Assembly: GCF_023898315.1 (NCBI RefSeq)
Contig: NC_064618.1
Coordinates: 184,069,548-184,133,547 of the forward strand
Source of the DNA: Schistocerca nitens
Lineage: Eukaryota > Arthropoda > Insecta > Orthoptera > Acrididae
Length of the DNA: 64,000 nucleotides
Direction: 5' to 3'
The position numbers and the translations under genes are program-made. Shown one piece after another: positions 44,517 through 55,950 of this stretch (positions are counted from its first letter, which is position 1; the number at the start of each line of letters is the position of its first letter). Below the pieces are notes generated by a model. It was given only the letters and a program-made list of their open reading frames with translations. It searched no databases and was not told where the DNA came from.

Positions 44517-45540
44517 ACCTTACAAATATTTTCCGATGTGGAGCCAGCAAAATGTAAGCACTACAAAATTTGGTGCACACTGTGGGTCTTACAACCTGAG
44601 CACAGAAACAACGCATCAGCTCTTACAGTGAAATAAGGTACTTGGAAGTTGCGTCGATTCTTCCTTTCCTTCCACATCCGTTCCTCGAGAAGGTAAGCGC
44701 GCATTTTAGCTGGTGTTAGTAATTTTGGTATGTCAAATGTACCTGTAAAAGGAGTCTTTCTACCATGAGAACATTTTTATCTGTGACATTTGGCTGCGCT
44801 CTTTCAGTTAAAAAAATGAGTCACTAAACAGTATATGAAACTGCATTCAGAAAATTTATTTACATACTAGCACTAATAAATTACACGAACAAAAAATTAT
44901 TTTGATACGGAATAGCAGGGTACCCTCAATTTGGTTTTCTGGGCTAAGATACCTTCCTTAACCTCACCTATCGGATGCGAACATATTGCTTTACCAACGT
45001 TTCACGTTGCTCAGTGTCCACCCTGAGCTTTTGCTCCTTTTCCATGAACCTAGGAATCAAACAATGGCGTCCTTGAGACTACGCACGTAAATATTAAACC
45101 TCTTCTTTTCTCTGTCGTTTTTCACTGAACTTAATACAACTTCACCCAGATCTCTCAAAGATATCAAAGTCTTGTGATTAATGAAGTAAACATTTTTTTC
45201 TTAAACATCTAGCTTCCGTTTGTTAGAGAAATGATGTCTCTCATCATAGTATGCATTGTGCGTACACAGTGGTAAAGCCACATTTAACACTATTTTGCAC
45301 ACAACACGGAGCAGTAGTCAAATGACACAAGTGTAAAATTCATCTTTTCTTGAAAGTAACAGTGAGAAATTGATCACACATAAGATTATTGATAAAAATT
45401 TCGTTGCTTTAATTGCAAATACAATTTTAAATTAGGATCAATAATTTTTGCTGCACATTTACGTCATGCAACTATTGTTATAGGTGGTAATATGCGAAGT
45501 CGAACGTGATATAAAAAATGGAGTGAGAATGAGTAATTCG

Positions 45541-45580
45541 TGTGCGTGTGTGTGTGTTTGTTTGTGTGTGTGTGTGTGTG

Positions 45581-45620
<40 letters not shown>
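45541..45620. repeat. Compound (TG)n(AG)n microsatellite
   Basis: Imperfect TG repeats (45541-45581) pass directly into an (AG)n run of about 19 units ending at 45620. Frames reading through it are artefacts. Confidence 0.97.
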
Positions 45621-45622
<2 letters not shown>

Positions 45623-47954
45623 TCAGGTGAATATTTGTTGCATTGGTTTCAGTTCACTCAAAGTAATAGTATTTATTCACAGCTCTAACATCTGTTGTAC
45701 GACATTCACGCTTTACGCAAAGTCGTTCGTTTTCTTGCATGAATGAGACACGAACTGAAATTTTGTCATTTATTTATTTCTGAAGCCATGCTCTCAAACA
45801 TTTTGTTCCGCAGAAGACAGACCCTACATACTTATAATTTCACTGTTAGCGTGTTGTGTGTACATTGTAAATTTTTATGAATTTATTCGAAATATTTCAT
45901 ACCTATATCCTACAAAATTGCATCAGATCCACCGATTACTTATGCAGTGACGAACAGATTATAATTTTTTCCTGCAGTATAGTACCAATGCTGGTGTAAG
46001 AGACGAATAAGGCACGAACACGGTAAAACTATTTGTTGAATAAATAAGAAATTCACGTAGTTGATAGAGCGGTTCTGAACTGTTAGACGACTGAATGATA
46101 ACGGCTAACAGCAGACGAAATCCAGATCACAAAACTGAAGAAACCAGTATCTACAACGAAACAGAAACTAAATTTGGGTCCGCTGAATACTGAATTATAC
46201 ACAGCAAATAAAATTACACAAATGACAGCTCATGCAGTTTCCTCCGTAAAAGTTCCTGGATGAATCTTCAATAAATGGTGTCGGGAAATTAACCTACGTC
46301 AAGTCACAGTGAATGGAATTGTATGGATGTACTTATCTGTACATTATTCAGCAGTCTTTTCTTTTTGTATCTGAGACTTCTAAAGTCTGTTGCGTAACTA
46401 GGTTTTTCCAATAATACTTACGAACGAAAGGGGAGGAGCGTCACGGTAATTTTGCAAGTGAGGTTCGTGTCGTACAGTCATTATTACAGCTTCATAAATT
46501 TTTCAACGGTCTACGTTCTCTTCTGATGCACTACTCTCTGCATTAATTCTCGGAGAAATACTGGTAATGATACGTAGGTAAACGGAATACTAAAAATATT
46601 GTTGGTCTTTTCCGTCCAGTGGAATACTTTGTCTCTTTGTAAGTTTGCTAGCGTCTTCTTTCGCTCAGAGAATCTCTAAAATTCAGTTGGATGAATTCAC
46701 TTAAAGCTGTGCTCCATTTAGGGAGCGATAGGAGTTAGTGGGCCGTGAGATTGGATACTCGCAAGCCTCAGCCGGAGTCGTTCTGAACGTGAAGGCTTTA
46801 CAAATGGGGGCCACTAGACCAGTGGACGCTGTCCCGCGACGTAAACACATTCTTTTGCTGCGATGGAACACGGTACTGGACAAAGTTCTGTTTAATGACG
46901 ATGACAATGCGACACAAAATGCATTTCACTCAGTTGAATTTTGCAAAAAGTATGTAGTACACAGATAAAAATTTTAACACTCGTATCTCAAATAATCTTT
47001 GATTTATGACTCATATTTCATGCAGCTAATTACGTACTCATTGACAGTAATAGCATATCACACAGCGTCTACATTCATACCTGTACCATATTATCACTTA
47101 ACACAAGCATCTTTAATTATTTTCTACAGAAGTTTGTAAAGTTTTATCTTTTCATTTTCCTCGCTCGTGTAGACTATATGGTGTGCACAGATATTTTGTT
47201 TTCTGTTTTCCGTTAATCGAATATGATGTTATTATGTCCGTTGCTCATGAGTAAATCTTCGCACCAAAAGGAGATAGAGGCCTTTTGCATCGATACCTGT
47301 CTTTGCATAATTGTCATTCAACGATTTAATTTAATTTCATACAGTGAGTTAAAAAAAAAGGAAGTGGCAATTCGAAAAGTTATTCTATAGTTATTAGTCC
47401 CAGTTCTATAGTTATTAGTCAACGTCTTAAGCTGTGTACAGAATTCTCGCATCTCAGACGGATATTCCTGCGCGTGCAGTCGCATTTACACGTGGTACCT
47501 AGTTTGTCATCAGTCAGGATTAGGTTGCGTAGTAATTACAACAAAAATAATTTTATAAACATCTATACTACGCCAACTAAAAAGTTAATGTAGTAAAGAC
47601 GTGCTCCTTTTTCTATGCAATTCTGATAAAACCGATTTGTCGCCTGTTAAAAAGCTTCCTTTGATTTAGCTGACAAGCTAAAATTTACACGCTAATTAAA
47701 GATATAGAGGTTTTTTCTTTTCCGAATGTAATTCTGACCAAAAGTGACTCTACTTTCATAGTGTAATATTTTCTTAAGACTTTTCATATCCTGTTTTATC
47801 ACTAAGGGTTGATTTTCGTAAACACCGAACCACGTACTTTTTATTTCTAATGGAGAAGGCAGTTTCCCATTTTCGTGGATCTAGCTTTAAAAATGATATA
47901 TTAATTTTTTAATGATTTCCTTCCAAAAAACTTTCACTGACTTTCTCATCCCAC

Positions 47955-48440
47955 TCGAAAAATGCTAAAACAAGATTTTTTAGTTTTTGACCACCAAACC
48001 AAATACCAAGTTTCATAGTTCTAGCTTCAAAGTTGCCTCAATAGCGACATATTTTCAGAATATCTTTTATAATCTCTTTCATCCTCTTAGTAGTTAATTT
48101 CGACAAATCACTTCTTAAATGATGCATACAGTACAACACCCTCTATGCTTTAATGTAACAAAATATTTTCATGAAATTTTCATAGACTTAGCTTCAAAGA
48201 CGCTTTTCATCCGAGAAGTCAAACACCAATTTCCATGCTTTAGTTGTTAGCTAATATCGATTTATTAAAAAAATTCAGTCACTATTTTACTCCAATAGGG
48301 GTTGAGTTTGCTGAATTTGTAGAAATGCTGAAACATGTAATTTTAAATTCATGACCGAGAAACCAAATACCAGTTTTCATAGCTCTAGCTTCAACATTGC
48401 CTAATTAATGACATATTTTCAGAAATAGTTTTCATCACCT
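47955..48440. repeat. Degenerate tandem repeats, spacing about 165-200 bp
   Basis: The phrase TTTCATAG(T/C)TCTAGCTTCAA recurs near 48012, 48183 (as ATAGACTTAGCTTCAA) and 48377. The surrounding CCAAATACCA and GACATATTTTCAGAA words are shared between the first and third. Non-coding. Confidence 0.65.
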
Positions 48441-48917
48441 ATTTCTCTCCATACAATGGATTGTCGAATGATCCCTTGTTAAACGGGGCCAGCAGTATAA
48501 GGCCAACATCTCCAAATTTCAAATTTGTGACCTTAATGTTGTGGGCTACACGATGATGAGTGTATCAGTCCTTTTGTATACAGGATGTTTCCCTAACAGC
48601 GTGCAAAAACGTAACAGTACCTAGAGAATGCTCCACTGAACAATTTCAGATATGGAACCTGTGATCGGAGAAGCCAGCTAAAGGAACTATGGAAGTAAAC
48701 TTGTCTAACGCTTTGTCTAGCCTTCTGTTTTCCAGCTTATTTACAACTAATATGCGTATAAGTTTACCCCTACTGTGTTATTTATTTAAGTGTACACTCT
48801 TTATTTCCTGCAACGAAACAAAGAGGACGAACCCGGTTACTAAGAAGTCATAACGCAGGTTTTGTTTACTTTACATCTCTCTAAGGTGGTTATGTTATAT
48901 CGTATTTACATTTTCCC

Positions 48918-50239
48918 ATGACAGAACGTGCTAGGAATCAACTCACACCTATTCATTGCTCAGAGACGTATACCACAAAGCTAAGGAGCAGTACCAGTAC
49001 AGAACTCACTGACATGCACAGTGTGTTTGGGGGAAGTACGTTGCAATGCTCTCGCTGCTGAAAGGCTGTACTGGGAACTATTTCCTAACTAACATCATCC
49101 GTCACGACTGTTTATTTCACTCGATCAACGAATGCGGGAGACTTGTTCATTGGGAAGAAGAAACGAGGTGCCTCACAACAAAACCCGCACACCCGATTTT
49201 GAAGAGGAAGTACTGGAATGGGTTGCAGCGGACCCCACTACATGTACCTCGTCGCATTGCACTTGAAATTGGCGCTGCACATAGTAAGGTGTGGCGAGTA
49301 CTCCACGAAGAACGATTACACCCATATCAACCACAAGGAGTCCATGCAATACTTGTGATAGACTTTGCACCATGGGAGGCACTGTGTCATTGGTTGCTCC
49401 AGCAATGGATGGATCGACCACATTTCCTCCATATCGTGCTGTTTACCGACGAGGCCTCATTTCATTGTCAAGGTATTTCGAACAGCGGGAATAGTCGTGT
49501 GTTGGGTGAGGAAAACGCTCACACTGTGGGGGAGTCACACCATGAAGTACGTTTCGTTGTGATATCTGGGCCGGCATTGCAGATGACAATCTCATTGTGC
49601 CATATCTTGTACCTGGCCGTCTGAATTGCCACATGTACAAAAAGATGTACAAAATGTGTGTGAAATCTTATGGGACTTAACTGCGAAGGTCATCAGCCCC
49701 TAATCTTACCCACTGCTTAACCTAAATTATCCTAAGGACAAACACGAGGGAGTACTCGAACCTCCGCCGGGACCAGCCGCACAGTCCCTGACTGCACCGC
49801 CTTAGACCGCTCGGATTGCCACATGTACTTGACGTTCGTGCAAAGAATTCTATCCGAGTGGTTGGAGAACGTGACCAACGATGTTCGTGAGAGAATGTGG
49901 ATACAACGTGACGGTGCATCCCTTCGCTTCAGTGTAGATTTCCGCAACCACCTCAATGCTGTATTTTCTGACCACTGGATTGGAAGAGAGGATACTACTC
50001 CATGGCCTGCGAGGTCACCTGACCTAAATCCCCTTGATTATTTCCTATGGGGATATCTAAAGTCACTTGTATATGAGATCCCGATGGATACGGAGACAGA
50101 ATTAGTTGTCAGAACTGTAGCTGCGTGTGATGTGATTCGAAATACACCAGGGGCATTTGGCAGGGTGCGTCAGAACCTTGTTTATCGATGTCTTGCTTGC
50201 ATTGAGGTTGACTGCAGTCAGTTTCAACACATTTTGTAA
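48918..50239 (+). pseudogene. DUF4817-type transposase with frameshifts and a SINE
   Basis: From ATG 48918 the frame reaches TELTDMHSVFGG (DUF4817-type start). It then continues one frame over as NALAAERLYWELFPN. Catalytic blocks are VLFTDEASFHCQG (first Asp, 49438-49476), WIQRDGASLRFS (second Asp, 49899-49934) and ARSPDLNPLDYFLWGYLK (third acidic position, 50012-50060). Unlike the relative at 6261-7472, all three acidic residues are present. The C-terminus ends CSQFQHIL at 50239. The SINE at 49639-49814 and several N-terminal frameshifts inactivate it. Confidence 0.8.
49639..49814 (-). mobile_element. tRNA-derived SINE, subfamily B
   Basis: Subfamily B body (GTGTGTGAAATCTTATGGG, CCTAAATTATCCTAAGGAC) and head with B box complement GTACTCGAACCTCCGCCGG (49752-49770). 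The 14-bp target duplication ATTGCCACATGTAC lies at 49625-49638 and 49815-49828. It splits the transposase between the first and second catalytic motifs. Confidence 0.93.
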
Positions 50240-50407
50240 GAATGGTACGTTCATTCGTGCCAGTGATGGTATTTGCAATTAACTGTAAATAATGTAAATA
50301 AAAAAGTACACATTGATGTAATTTTATTGCTGTTATCTCTTGAAGCTGGCTTCTTGACCCCAGGTTCCCTACCTCAATTCATTTAGCGGACCATCCTCTA
50401 TGTCCTG

Positions 50408-50707
50408 TTAAATTTTTGCTGGCTCTTTCCGAAACACCTTGGATAGACGGTTTTGTTTTATTTGCAATAAATTAACACTTCACACACTGAATGGAAAATT
50501 CAATGAAATACATCGTTCATACTTAAGAGAAGAAGGAAGTCATTATCGCTGAAGAAAATCTTAGCAGGGTAAGTCATATCGCGGTACGCCACTAATCCGT
50601 GACTGGACACTGATCGTTCAAAGATCAGTTGGTCGACAGAGTCCGACAGCGGTGGTACCTCGTAAAAGTGTTATGGTACGGTAATAGGGTGGTAAAAATT
50701 CCATCAG
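50408..50707. other. Unassigned spacer
   Basis: About 300 bp between the DUF4817-type transposon and the RTE fragment. Nothing recognised. Confidence 0.5.
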
Positions 50708-52150
50708 TAATAAACAAGTATCATGTTGTTGTTGTTGTTGTCTTCAGTCCAGAGACTGGTTTGATGCAGATCTCCATGCTACTCTATCCTGTGCAAGCTT
50801 CTTCATCACCAAGTACCTACTGCAACCTACATCCTTCTGAATCTGTTTAATGTATTCATCTCTTGGTCTCCGATTTTTACCCTACACGCATGCCTCATAA
50901 TATGCGCTACCAACCGACCCCTCCTTCTACTCAAATTCTGCCACAAATTCCTCTTCTCCCCAATTCCATTAAGTACCTCCTCATTAGTTACATGATCTAC
51001 CCATCTAATCTTCAGCATTCATCTGGAGCACCACATTTCGAAAAAAAATTATACTCTTCTTGTCTAAACTGTTTATCGTCCATGTTTCACTTACATTCAT
51101 GGCTACACTCCACACAAATACGTTCAGAAAAGACTTCCTGACAATTAAATCTACACTCAGTGGCCGGCCGTTGGTGACCGAGCGGTTCTAGGCGCTTCCG
51201 TCTGGAACCGCGCGACCGCTACGGTGGCAGGTTCGTATCCTGCCTCAGGCATGGGTGTGTGTGATGTCCTTAGGTTAGTTAGGTTTAAGTAGTTCTAAGT
51301 TCTAGGGGACTGATGACCTGAGATGTTAAGTCCCATAGTGCTCAGAGCCATTCGTACCATATACTCAGTGTCAACAAATTTCTCTTCTTCAGAAACGCTA
51401 TCGTTGCCATTGCCAGTCTACATTTTATATTCTCGCTGTTTATCATCATTTTGCCGCAGAAATAGCAAAACTCATCTACTACTTTAAGTGGCTCATTTCC
51501 TAACCTAATTCACATAGCAGCACCTGATTTAATTTGACTACATTCCATTATCATCGATTTGATTTTGTTGATGTTCATCTCACATCCTCCCTTTTGTTCA
51601 ACTGCTCTTCCAGGTCCATTGCTGTCTCTGTCAGAATTACAATGCCGTCGGCATACCTCAAAATTTTTATTTCTTCTCCGTTGGTTTTAATTCCTACTCC
51701 GAATTTTTCTTTTGTTTCCTTTACTGCTTGCTCAATATACAGATTAAATAACATCGCGGATAGGCCTCAACCCAGTCTCAGTACCTTCCCAACGACTGCT
51801 TCCCTTTCATACTCCTCGACTCTTATAAATGCCATCTGGTCTCTGTACAAATTGTATATAGCCGTTCGCTCCCAGTATTTGACATCTGCCACCTTCAGAA
51901 TTTGAAAGAGTGTATTCCAGTTAACATTATCAAAAGCTTCCTCTAAGTCTATAAATGCTAGAAACGTAGGTTTGCCTTTCCTTAATCTATCTTCTAAGTT
52001 AAGTCTTAGGGTCAGCATTGCCTCACGTGTTCCAACATTTCTACGGAATATAAACGAATCTTCCCCGAGGTCGACTTCTACCATTTTTTTCATTCGTGTG
52101 TAAAAACTTCCTGTTTGTATTTTGCATCCGTGACTTATAAAACTGATAGT
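50708..52150 (-). pseudogene. RTE-clade LINE fragment, family with (ACA)n 3' tail
   Basis: Minus-strand copy, 5' side cut by the Gypsy LTR at 52151. Blocks in order are FIFRRNVGTREAMLTLRL (52000-52060), FLAFIDLEEAFDNVNW (first RT Asp, about 51930-51980), a FADD-region remnant near 51640 and MLKIRWVDHVTNEEVL plus LWQNLSRRRGRLVAHIMRH (50890-51018). The 3' end reads ACTGAAGACAACAACAAC, a trinucleotide tail unlike the poly(A) of the 36691 element, so this is a different RTE family. A SINE splits it at 51163-51362. Multiple frameshifts. Confidence 0.85.
51163..51362 (+). mobile_element. tRNA-derived SINE, subfamily A
   Basis: The head GCCGGCCGTTGGTGACCGAG starts at 51163, the B box reads GGTTCGTATCCTG (51229-51241), and the tail is GCCATTCGTACCAT. 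An 8-bp target duplication ACTCAGTG lies at 51155-51162 and 51363-51370. Confidence 0.9.
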
Positions 52151-52967
52151 TGAAACGCGTATGTACTCGGTAGCAGCGATGGCGAGGCATGACAGAATCT
52201 CTGACCAGAGAGTTATTTATCGTTGCTAGTCTGCGCTTGACCGCGCGACAGTTCTGTTGTTGTACGTAGCGAGTCGCGAGAGCATGTAGTAGCGCGCGAG
52301 AGACAGTCGCAGTTGTGTGTGAGGAGTCGGCGGGCGTCGACATGGGGCTCTGGTCAAGGTTCAGGACGAGGTGTATTTTTAAATAAGGTAATGAAGCAGC
52401 ATTGCGCTCATCTAATAATGTAATGTATCTTAACAGTAATTAATTTGTTCAAGAATCGCCCCAATAATAATTTTGTTCTGAAAGCAATTTTTTAAGAAAA
52501 TAATCATTACAATTGAAACAATACTTCCTATGCATTTCCTGCCAGAATCAATTTATCAGATTTGCACAGGGCCTAAGGTCAGCGCAGATGACCTTATAAA
52601 ATTTATCAGGTTGATCATAACGTTAATTTTGTGGGGACTTAGCATTTTTGCACATTTTCGTTATCATTGAGTTTTGTTACTGTGGGAAGATGATATTTGG
52701 CTCCTATTTGCATTTTCATTCAATTCATATTATATAAAAATAATTCCGGGGAGGTTACACTTAGCACGATGTCCATTCACATTTAAAATAGTTTCTTTCA
52801 TTTTTGCGGGAAGATTACACTTGGTTCTATTCCCATTAACATTTAATTATTGTCTTTTCAAAATTCTCCAAAGAAATTACATTAACATTAATTATTGTCC
52901 TTTTTTTAATATTCTCAGGTGAAATTACACTATTATTTTTTTTCAAAAATTCTCCGGGGAGGTTACA
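52151..52967 (+). repeat. 5' LTR of the Gypsy element
   Basis: Its first 590 bp differ from the 3' LTR at about 3-4 positions by eye. The last 225 bp (52743-52967) consist of five degenerate units built on AAAATTCTCCGG and GTTACACT, spaced 35-60 bp. Antisense frames here (ending near 52041) appear identically in the 3' LTR and are not genes. Confidence 0.93.
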
Positions 52968-52969
52968 CT

Positions 52970-52983
52970 TGGCGACATCCGGT
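52970..52983 (+). promoter_or_regulatory. Primer binding site
   Basis: TGGCGACATCCGG follows the LTR end after a 2-nt gap. TGGCG-type sites bind the 3' end of a host tRNA used to prime minus-strand DNA. The exact tRNA was not determined. Confidence 0.75.
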
Positions 52984-53181
52984 CCAGGATCGTATTTCGT
53001 TGAGAATCTTCTGAGAAGTAGTTGGATATCCGCTCTTATTAACTAAAATTTAATTAGCATTTGGCGCAACGCTTTTACTAATTTTATGACTTTCTTTCCT
53101 TAGATCATCGGCAATTCGTTGCTCTGTTGTATTTGTGTTTGTTGCTTTTTGCATTGTGCTTATTTCATTAAGTGAATAACT

Positions 53182-55317
53182 GTGTCTATTGTAAAATTGC
53201 CGCGAAAGACTGTGAACAGTGTATCGCGAAGTATGATGAATGAAATTACCGACTTAATCAACTTCACCAATAGTACTTGTGACACGCAGTGTAATGATGA
53301 CAATCCTGCGTTCACTGACAGTCAGTGCGTTCCGACCACTCATGATGATTTTTGTATTAATGATGAACAAACTAACTCGGTTATGTTCTCTGTTGATTTG
53401 ACGACAATTGATGACGCGGGGCGCCCTATAGTAATGAGCGCTGCCCAGCTTAACACAACCGGTTTACTAAATTCACGTGACGAAGAGACAAATTTGTCTA
53501 ATGAAAATGAACAGGATACACGAAGTAGTACGGATTTATTTAATTCCGAAATAGTGACTGACAGTGTACATTTGGCCGGCCGAAGTGGCCGTGCGGTTAA
53601 AGGCGCTGCAGTCTGGAACCGCAAGACCGCTACGGTCGCAGTTTCGAATCTGCCTCGGGCATGGATGTTTGTGGTGTCCTTAGGTTAGTTAGGTTTAACT
53701 AGTTCTAAGTTCTAGGGGACTAATGACCCCAGCAGTTGAGTCCCATGGTGCTCAGAGCCATTTGAACCATTTTTGAAGTGTACATTTGACTGGCAAACCT
53801 TTTTGTAAATCTCAGAATAACCAAATGGTTACAGAAAGCGAGATAATTCCAGATCCATCATTAAACAGCACAGAGAATAGAAATGCTAATTTTGTGTTGG
53901 ATCCAATTATGGCATTGTTGCTACAAATGAGTAAACAACTTAATGAAAATAGGGAAGATTTCAAACAACTTAATGAAAAACAAGACAAACAGGGTGAAAA
54001 ATTAGACAACAATTCCAGACAGTTAAATGAAAAATTAGACAACAATTCCAGACAGCTTGGTGAACAAATTAGAGCCGTTGCCGCACAATGTCATGATACT
54101 AAGGAACAGTTACGCGAGGAAATTGAGGCGTGTTCAAGAAAAAGTAGCGAAGAAATTAGATATGTTACGCAAGAATTAAGGGAAATGCAAACAGCTACAA
54201 CAGAAACACTTAGAGCGGAAATTAGCGCAGTCGCTAAACAATGCTCTGAAAAGGCTACACAATTACGCGACGAGTTTAAACTAATAACAGCAGAACTTTC
54301 GCGCACAATGGATGCAAAGATAGACGCGAAATTCGACCAACAGAACACTCAGATTGACGAACGTTTTAATCATCACATACAAAACAGTGATACGCGTTTC
54401 CGCAAATTTATTCGGGATCAAAATAAAGTAAGACATCAAGTCATGGAAACAATCACTGCACAGAGACAGGAAGACAAACGTAAATTGTTCGCGAAAGCCA
54501 AGACATACGTAGACAACAATATTGCTACAGTGTCCGACGAAATTAATACCATCAAACAGTTGAACACAGAATTACGTGATGAAATTTCCGATCTTAAATC
54601 AAAAACAGATACACACACAGCAGATATTCAGACAGTGACAGACAGATTTGAACAATTAGAACTAACAAGGGTTGCGATGTCATCAAAGCTGACGTTAAAA
54701 AACTGAACGAAACTACACGTAAATTGCAAAAACAGATTAATGCCTCTGATACTAAAACCGATGATCAGGTAAATATACTGACTGAAAAATGTGATGAATT
54801 GGCCAGTCGTATTGACGTTATTGAAAGTAATAATGACAGCAAATCAGACGATACCTCACCGGTTTCATTTAATCAAACACCTGAATTTCAAAATTTACAG
54901 CTGACAATTAATGAGATCGATTCGTCTAATAACACGTTGCGTAGAAAATTGTCATGTTTACAGCAAGAGGTGACAGAGATAAAAAATGTTTCTGGGTTTA
55001 ACACATCACAGCAGACGCCATTTGGCGAACATTTGTCAGACTCACGCAGCGCGTATAATTTGAGTAATCTACAGAGAGTACGGGACTTAGATTCAGAACA
55101 GACACAGACAAATAGATTCTCTTACAATACAGAACCTGTTCCGTCATACAGAGACGATAATTTTGATTACAAACATTTTCTGTCAGTGAGAAAATTTAAA
55201 GTGTTTAAAAATGACAGGACACAGATTCTCCCACTAGATTGGATACAGCAATTTATTTCTGAATTTTTACCGCCATTGCCTATAACACAAAAGCTAAAAT
55301 TTATTTGCAGCACGTAA
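53182..55317 (+). pseudogene. Gypsy gag, interrupted by a SINE and one frameshift
   Basis: A reading frame opens at 53182 (first ATG at 53233) and stops inside the SINE at 53574. Removing SINE plus one duplication (214 nt) shows the downstream frame to 54706 is the same one. A single-base shift near 54680 then leads into the frame 54724-55317. The protein has a Ser/Asn-rich N-terminus, then a very long coiled coil (repeats such as LNEKQDK, LNEKLDNNSRQL, EEIRYVTQELREM), and a C-terminal part DYKHFLSVRKFKVFKND plus LPLDWIQQFISEFLPP, which is capsid-like. TAATAA at 55315-55320 ends it prematurely within capsid. No CCHC zinc knuckle is visible. Confidence 0.82.
53574..53776 (+). mobile_element. 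tRNA-derived SINE, subfamily A, inside gag
   Basis: The head GGCCGGCCGAAGTGGCCG begins at 53574 with the A box, a slightly altered B box reads GTTTCGAATCTGC, and the tail is GCCATTTGAACCATTT. The 11-bp target duplication AGTGTACATTT lies at 53563-53573 and 53777-53787. Confidence 0.94.
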
Positions 55318-55950
55318 TAAACCTCAGGGGATTCATTACGCTTTAATGAATATGTGCCGTAGCGTGCATAGGGCCCCGAGCTGTAGTAGTGCTGTTTCAT
55401 CTTTAGTTTTCTGCACTGCTGCCTTCTCTTCTACTATCCTTTATATCTATCAAAACAGCTCTTTAACTATTGCTCTACCTAGAATTAAGAAAAATGACTA
55501 ATGAAAACCCGATGTGACAAGTTATACCGATAGTGACAGTTTTCTTTAGACACGCCCGTAATGACAGCTATCGCCGTAATTATAATAACAGATAAAATCG
55601 TAATCATCAGTATGTACAAAATTATCAGCAATAGCAAATACATTTTTGGTAACAATAGAGGTTTTTCACAACAACAGCAACAAAACCAGCCGGTTAGCAT
55701 ACCTAACCAACAATGCAGTCTACAAGGTCAACCAAGCTTTAATGTTTCGCCGCCTGCACGTATAGTCCCTGTTACAACAAATAGTAACGCACGGCAGCAA
55801 AGAAGCAACTACGTAGAGAAAACACAGTATTTTAATTCCTATCGCAATGCACCGTATAGGAATGACTATCACGACAGACGTAAAAACAATGAGCACAATT
55901 ATCAGCGTACGTATAATAACAGTCGGTCTTACCAGCAACAAAATGATTAG
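55318..55950 (+). pseudogene. Gypsy gag C-terminal remnant (Gln/Asn-rich)
   Basis: After the premature gag stop, about 240 nt are strongly decayed. From 55561 an open frame encodes a GFSQQQQQNQPVSIPNQQ segment, then SYRNAPYRNDYHDRRKNNE, ending QQQND with TAG at 55948-55950. The Arg/Asn/Gln-rich composition suits a nucleic-acid-binding nucleocapsid, but without zinc-finger cysteines. The same frame continues into protease after that stop. Confidence 0.65.

Larger units (their letters stand above)
44520..48578. other. AT-rich spacer with microsatellite and degenerate repeats
   Basis: Contains a (TG)n/(AG)n compound microsatellite at 45541-45620 and the repeats at 47955-48440. A 76-codon frame at 46738-46968 has no recognised domain. 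No gene could be supported. Confidence 0.5.
48581..50407 (+). mobile_element. DUF4817-type IS630/Tc1/mariner-superfamily transposon (second family)
   Basis: A 1.83-kb element. The left end CAGGATGTTTCC (48581, preceded by TA) and the right end, inverted from about 50407 (CAGGACATAG), share an inner block GGAACCTG...AGAAGCCAGCT about 70-100 bp inward, so the TIRs are long but decayed. It contains one transposase pseudogene and a SINE. Confidence 0.7.

Noticed and set aside
45540..45746. Frame coding for Cys/Val and Arg/Glu repeats
   Set aside because: It translates the TG/AG microsatellite.
52041..52343. 100-codon minus-strand frame, with a near-copy at 62962-63210
   Set aside because: It is antisense to the Gypsy LTR and is present twice only because the LTR is.
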